NCBI GenBank assembly: GCA_023422485.1
Contig: JAGTAM010000675.1
Span: forward strand, 1-5,632
Direction: 5' to 3'
DNA from: Pseudomonadota bacterium
GTDB taxonomy: Bacteria; Pseudomonadota; Alphaproteobacteria; Rhizobiales; Beijerinckiaceae
DNA: 5,632 nucleotides
A program made the translations under genes and the position numbers. The first letter of the stretch is position 1; each line of letters opens with the position of its first letter. Below the pieces are notes generated by a model. It saw only the letters and a list, made by a program, of their open reading frames with translations. It was not told where the DNA came from and did not search any database. This document shows, piece after piece, positions 5,405 to 5,632 of the stretch.

Positions 5405-5632
5405 ATGGCCGCATCCCCCGCTGTCCAGCCCGCCAACGACCCGACCGATTTCGTCGCCCTGGCCAAGGACGCCGCCGCGGGCGCAAAGGCCCTCGTCGCC
5501 GAGGCGACCGCCCGCGTGAAGGCGCGCGTCACGGGCCCCGAGGGCAAGCTCGATGCGGGCGCGCTGGAGCGCGAGCAGCACGCCGTCCACGGCCTGTCCT
5601 GGCTCGCCACCTACGGCGAGGCGGTGCGCGAA
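5405..5632 (+). CDS. Acyl-CoA dehydrogenase-like N-terminus, possibly methylsuccinyl-CoA dehydrogenase (3' end missing)
   Basis: Only the first 76 codons are in the window, open to the right edge without a stop. The N-terminus begins MAASPAVQPANDPTDFVALA, followed by an Ala/Lys/Arg-rich helical stretch and then LEREQHAVHGLSWLATYGEA. That last segment resembles the extra N-terminal region of long acyl-CoA dehydrogenases of the methylsuccinyl-CoA dehydrogenase type (Mcd/Ibd2). This flavoprotein oxidises (2S)-methylsuccinyl-CoA to mesaconyl-CoA in the ethylmalonyl-CoA pathway, used by Methylobacterium to regenerate glyoxylate. The catalytic and FAD-binding domains would lie beyond the window, so the assignment rests on recalled similarity of a short region. 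Another long acyl-CoA dehydrogenase is possible. The start is supported by a weak ribosome site and by the drop in G+C just before it. The reading frame and composition clearly look coding. Confidence 0.6.
   Translation, partial: MAASPAVQPANDPTDFVALAKDAAAGAKALVAEATARVKARVTGPEGKLDAGALEREQHAVHGLSWLATYGEAVRE

Noticed and set aside
1..5632. A defence, mobile or new multi-gene system across the window
   Set aside because: The genes are common chromosomal families in three unrelated orientation blocks. Only cysD-cysN is a functional unit, and no transposase, nuclease, toxin-antitoxin or phage feature is visible.

Overview
This is a GC-rich window (genes look to be near 70% G+C by eye). It reads as ordinary chromosomal sequence from an alphaproteobacterium. 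A Methylobacterium/Methylorubrum-like organism is my best guess, for three reasons: the composition, a GC-rich palindromic intergenic repeat of a type common in this class, and a truncated last gene whose N-terminus resembles methylsuccinyl-CoA dehydrogenase of the ethylmalonyl-CoA pathway. The assignment is inference; no rRNA or other taxonomic marker is present.

Layout, left to right. (1) Positions 1-2137 hold cysD (5' end cut off by the window edge) and cysN, translationally coupled through a TGATG overlap. Together they form ATP sulfurylase, the first step of sulfate assimilation. CysN stands alone, with no fused APS kinase. (2) Positions 2138-2351 are an intergenic spacer full of inverted repeats: a foldable element at 2145-2204 and a pair of mutually exclusive hairpins at 2241-2276. 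(3) Positions 2352-3392 encode an AlgX/AlgJ-like SGNH protein with the catalytic Asp-His and Ser motifs but no visible signal peptide. (4) On the minus strand, 4206-3304 encodes a YihY/BrkB-family membrane protein. Its 3' end overlaps the AlgX-like gene tail-to-tail by 89 bp. (5) A 191-bp divergent spacer (4207-4397), in which I see only short, weak dyads, separates it from an EamA/DMT-family transporter at 4398-5288. (6) A 116-bp spacer of about 50% G+C (5289-5404), probably a promoter region, precedes the start of an acyl-CoA dehydrogenase-like gene that runs off the right edge.

Only cysD and cysN clearly work together. The other four genes look like unrelated neighbours, in three orientation blocks. 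I found no mobile element, CRISPR array, tRNA/rRNA or phage gene, and nothing that makes a convincing new multi-gene system. The points most worth a second look are the competing hairpins after cysN, the 89-bp convergent overlap, the AlgX-like protein without an export signal, and a possible leaderless start for that gene.
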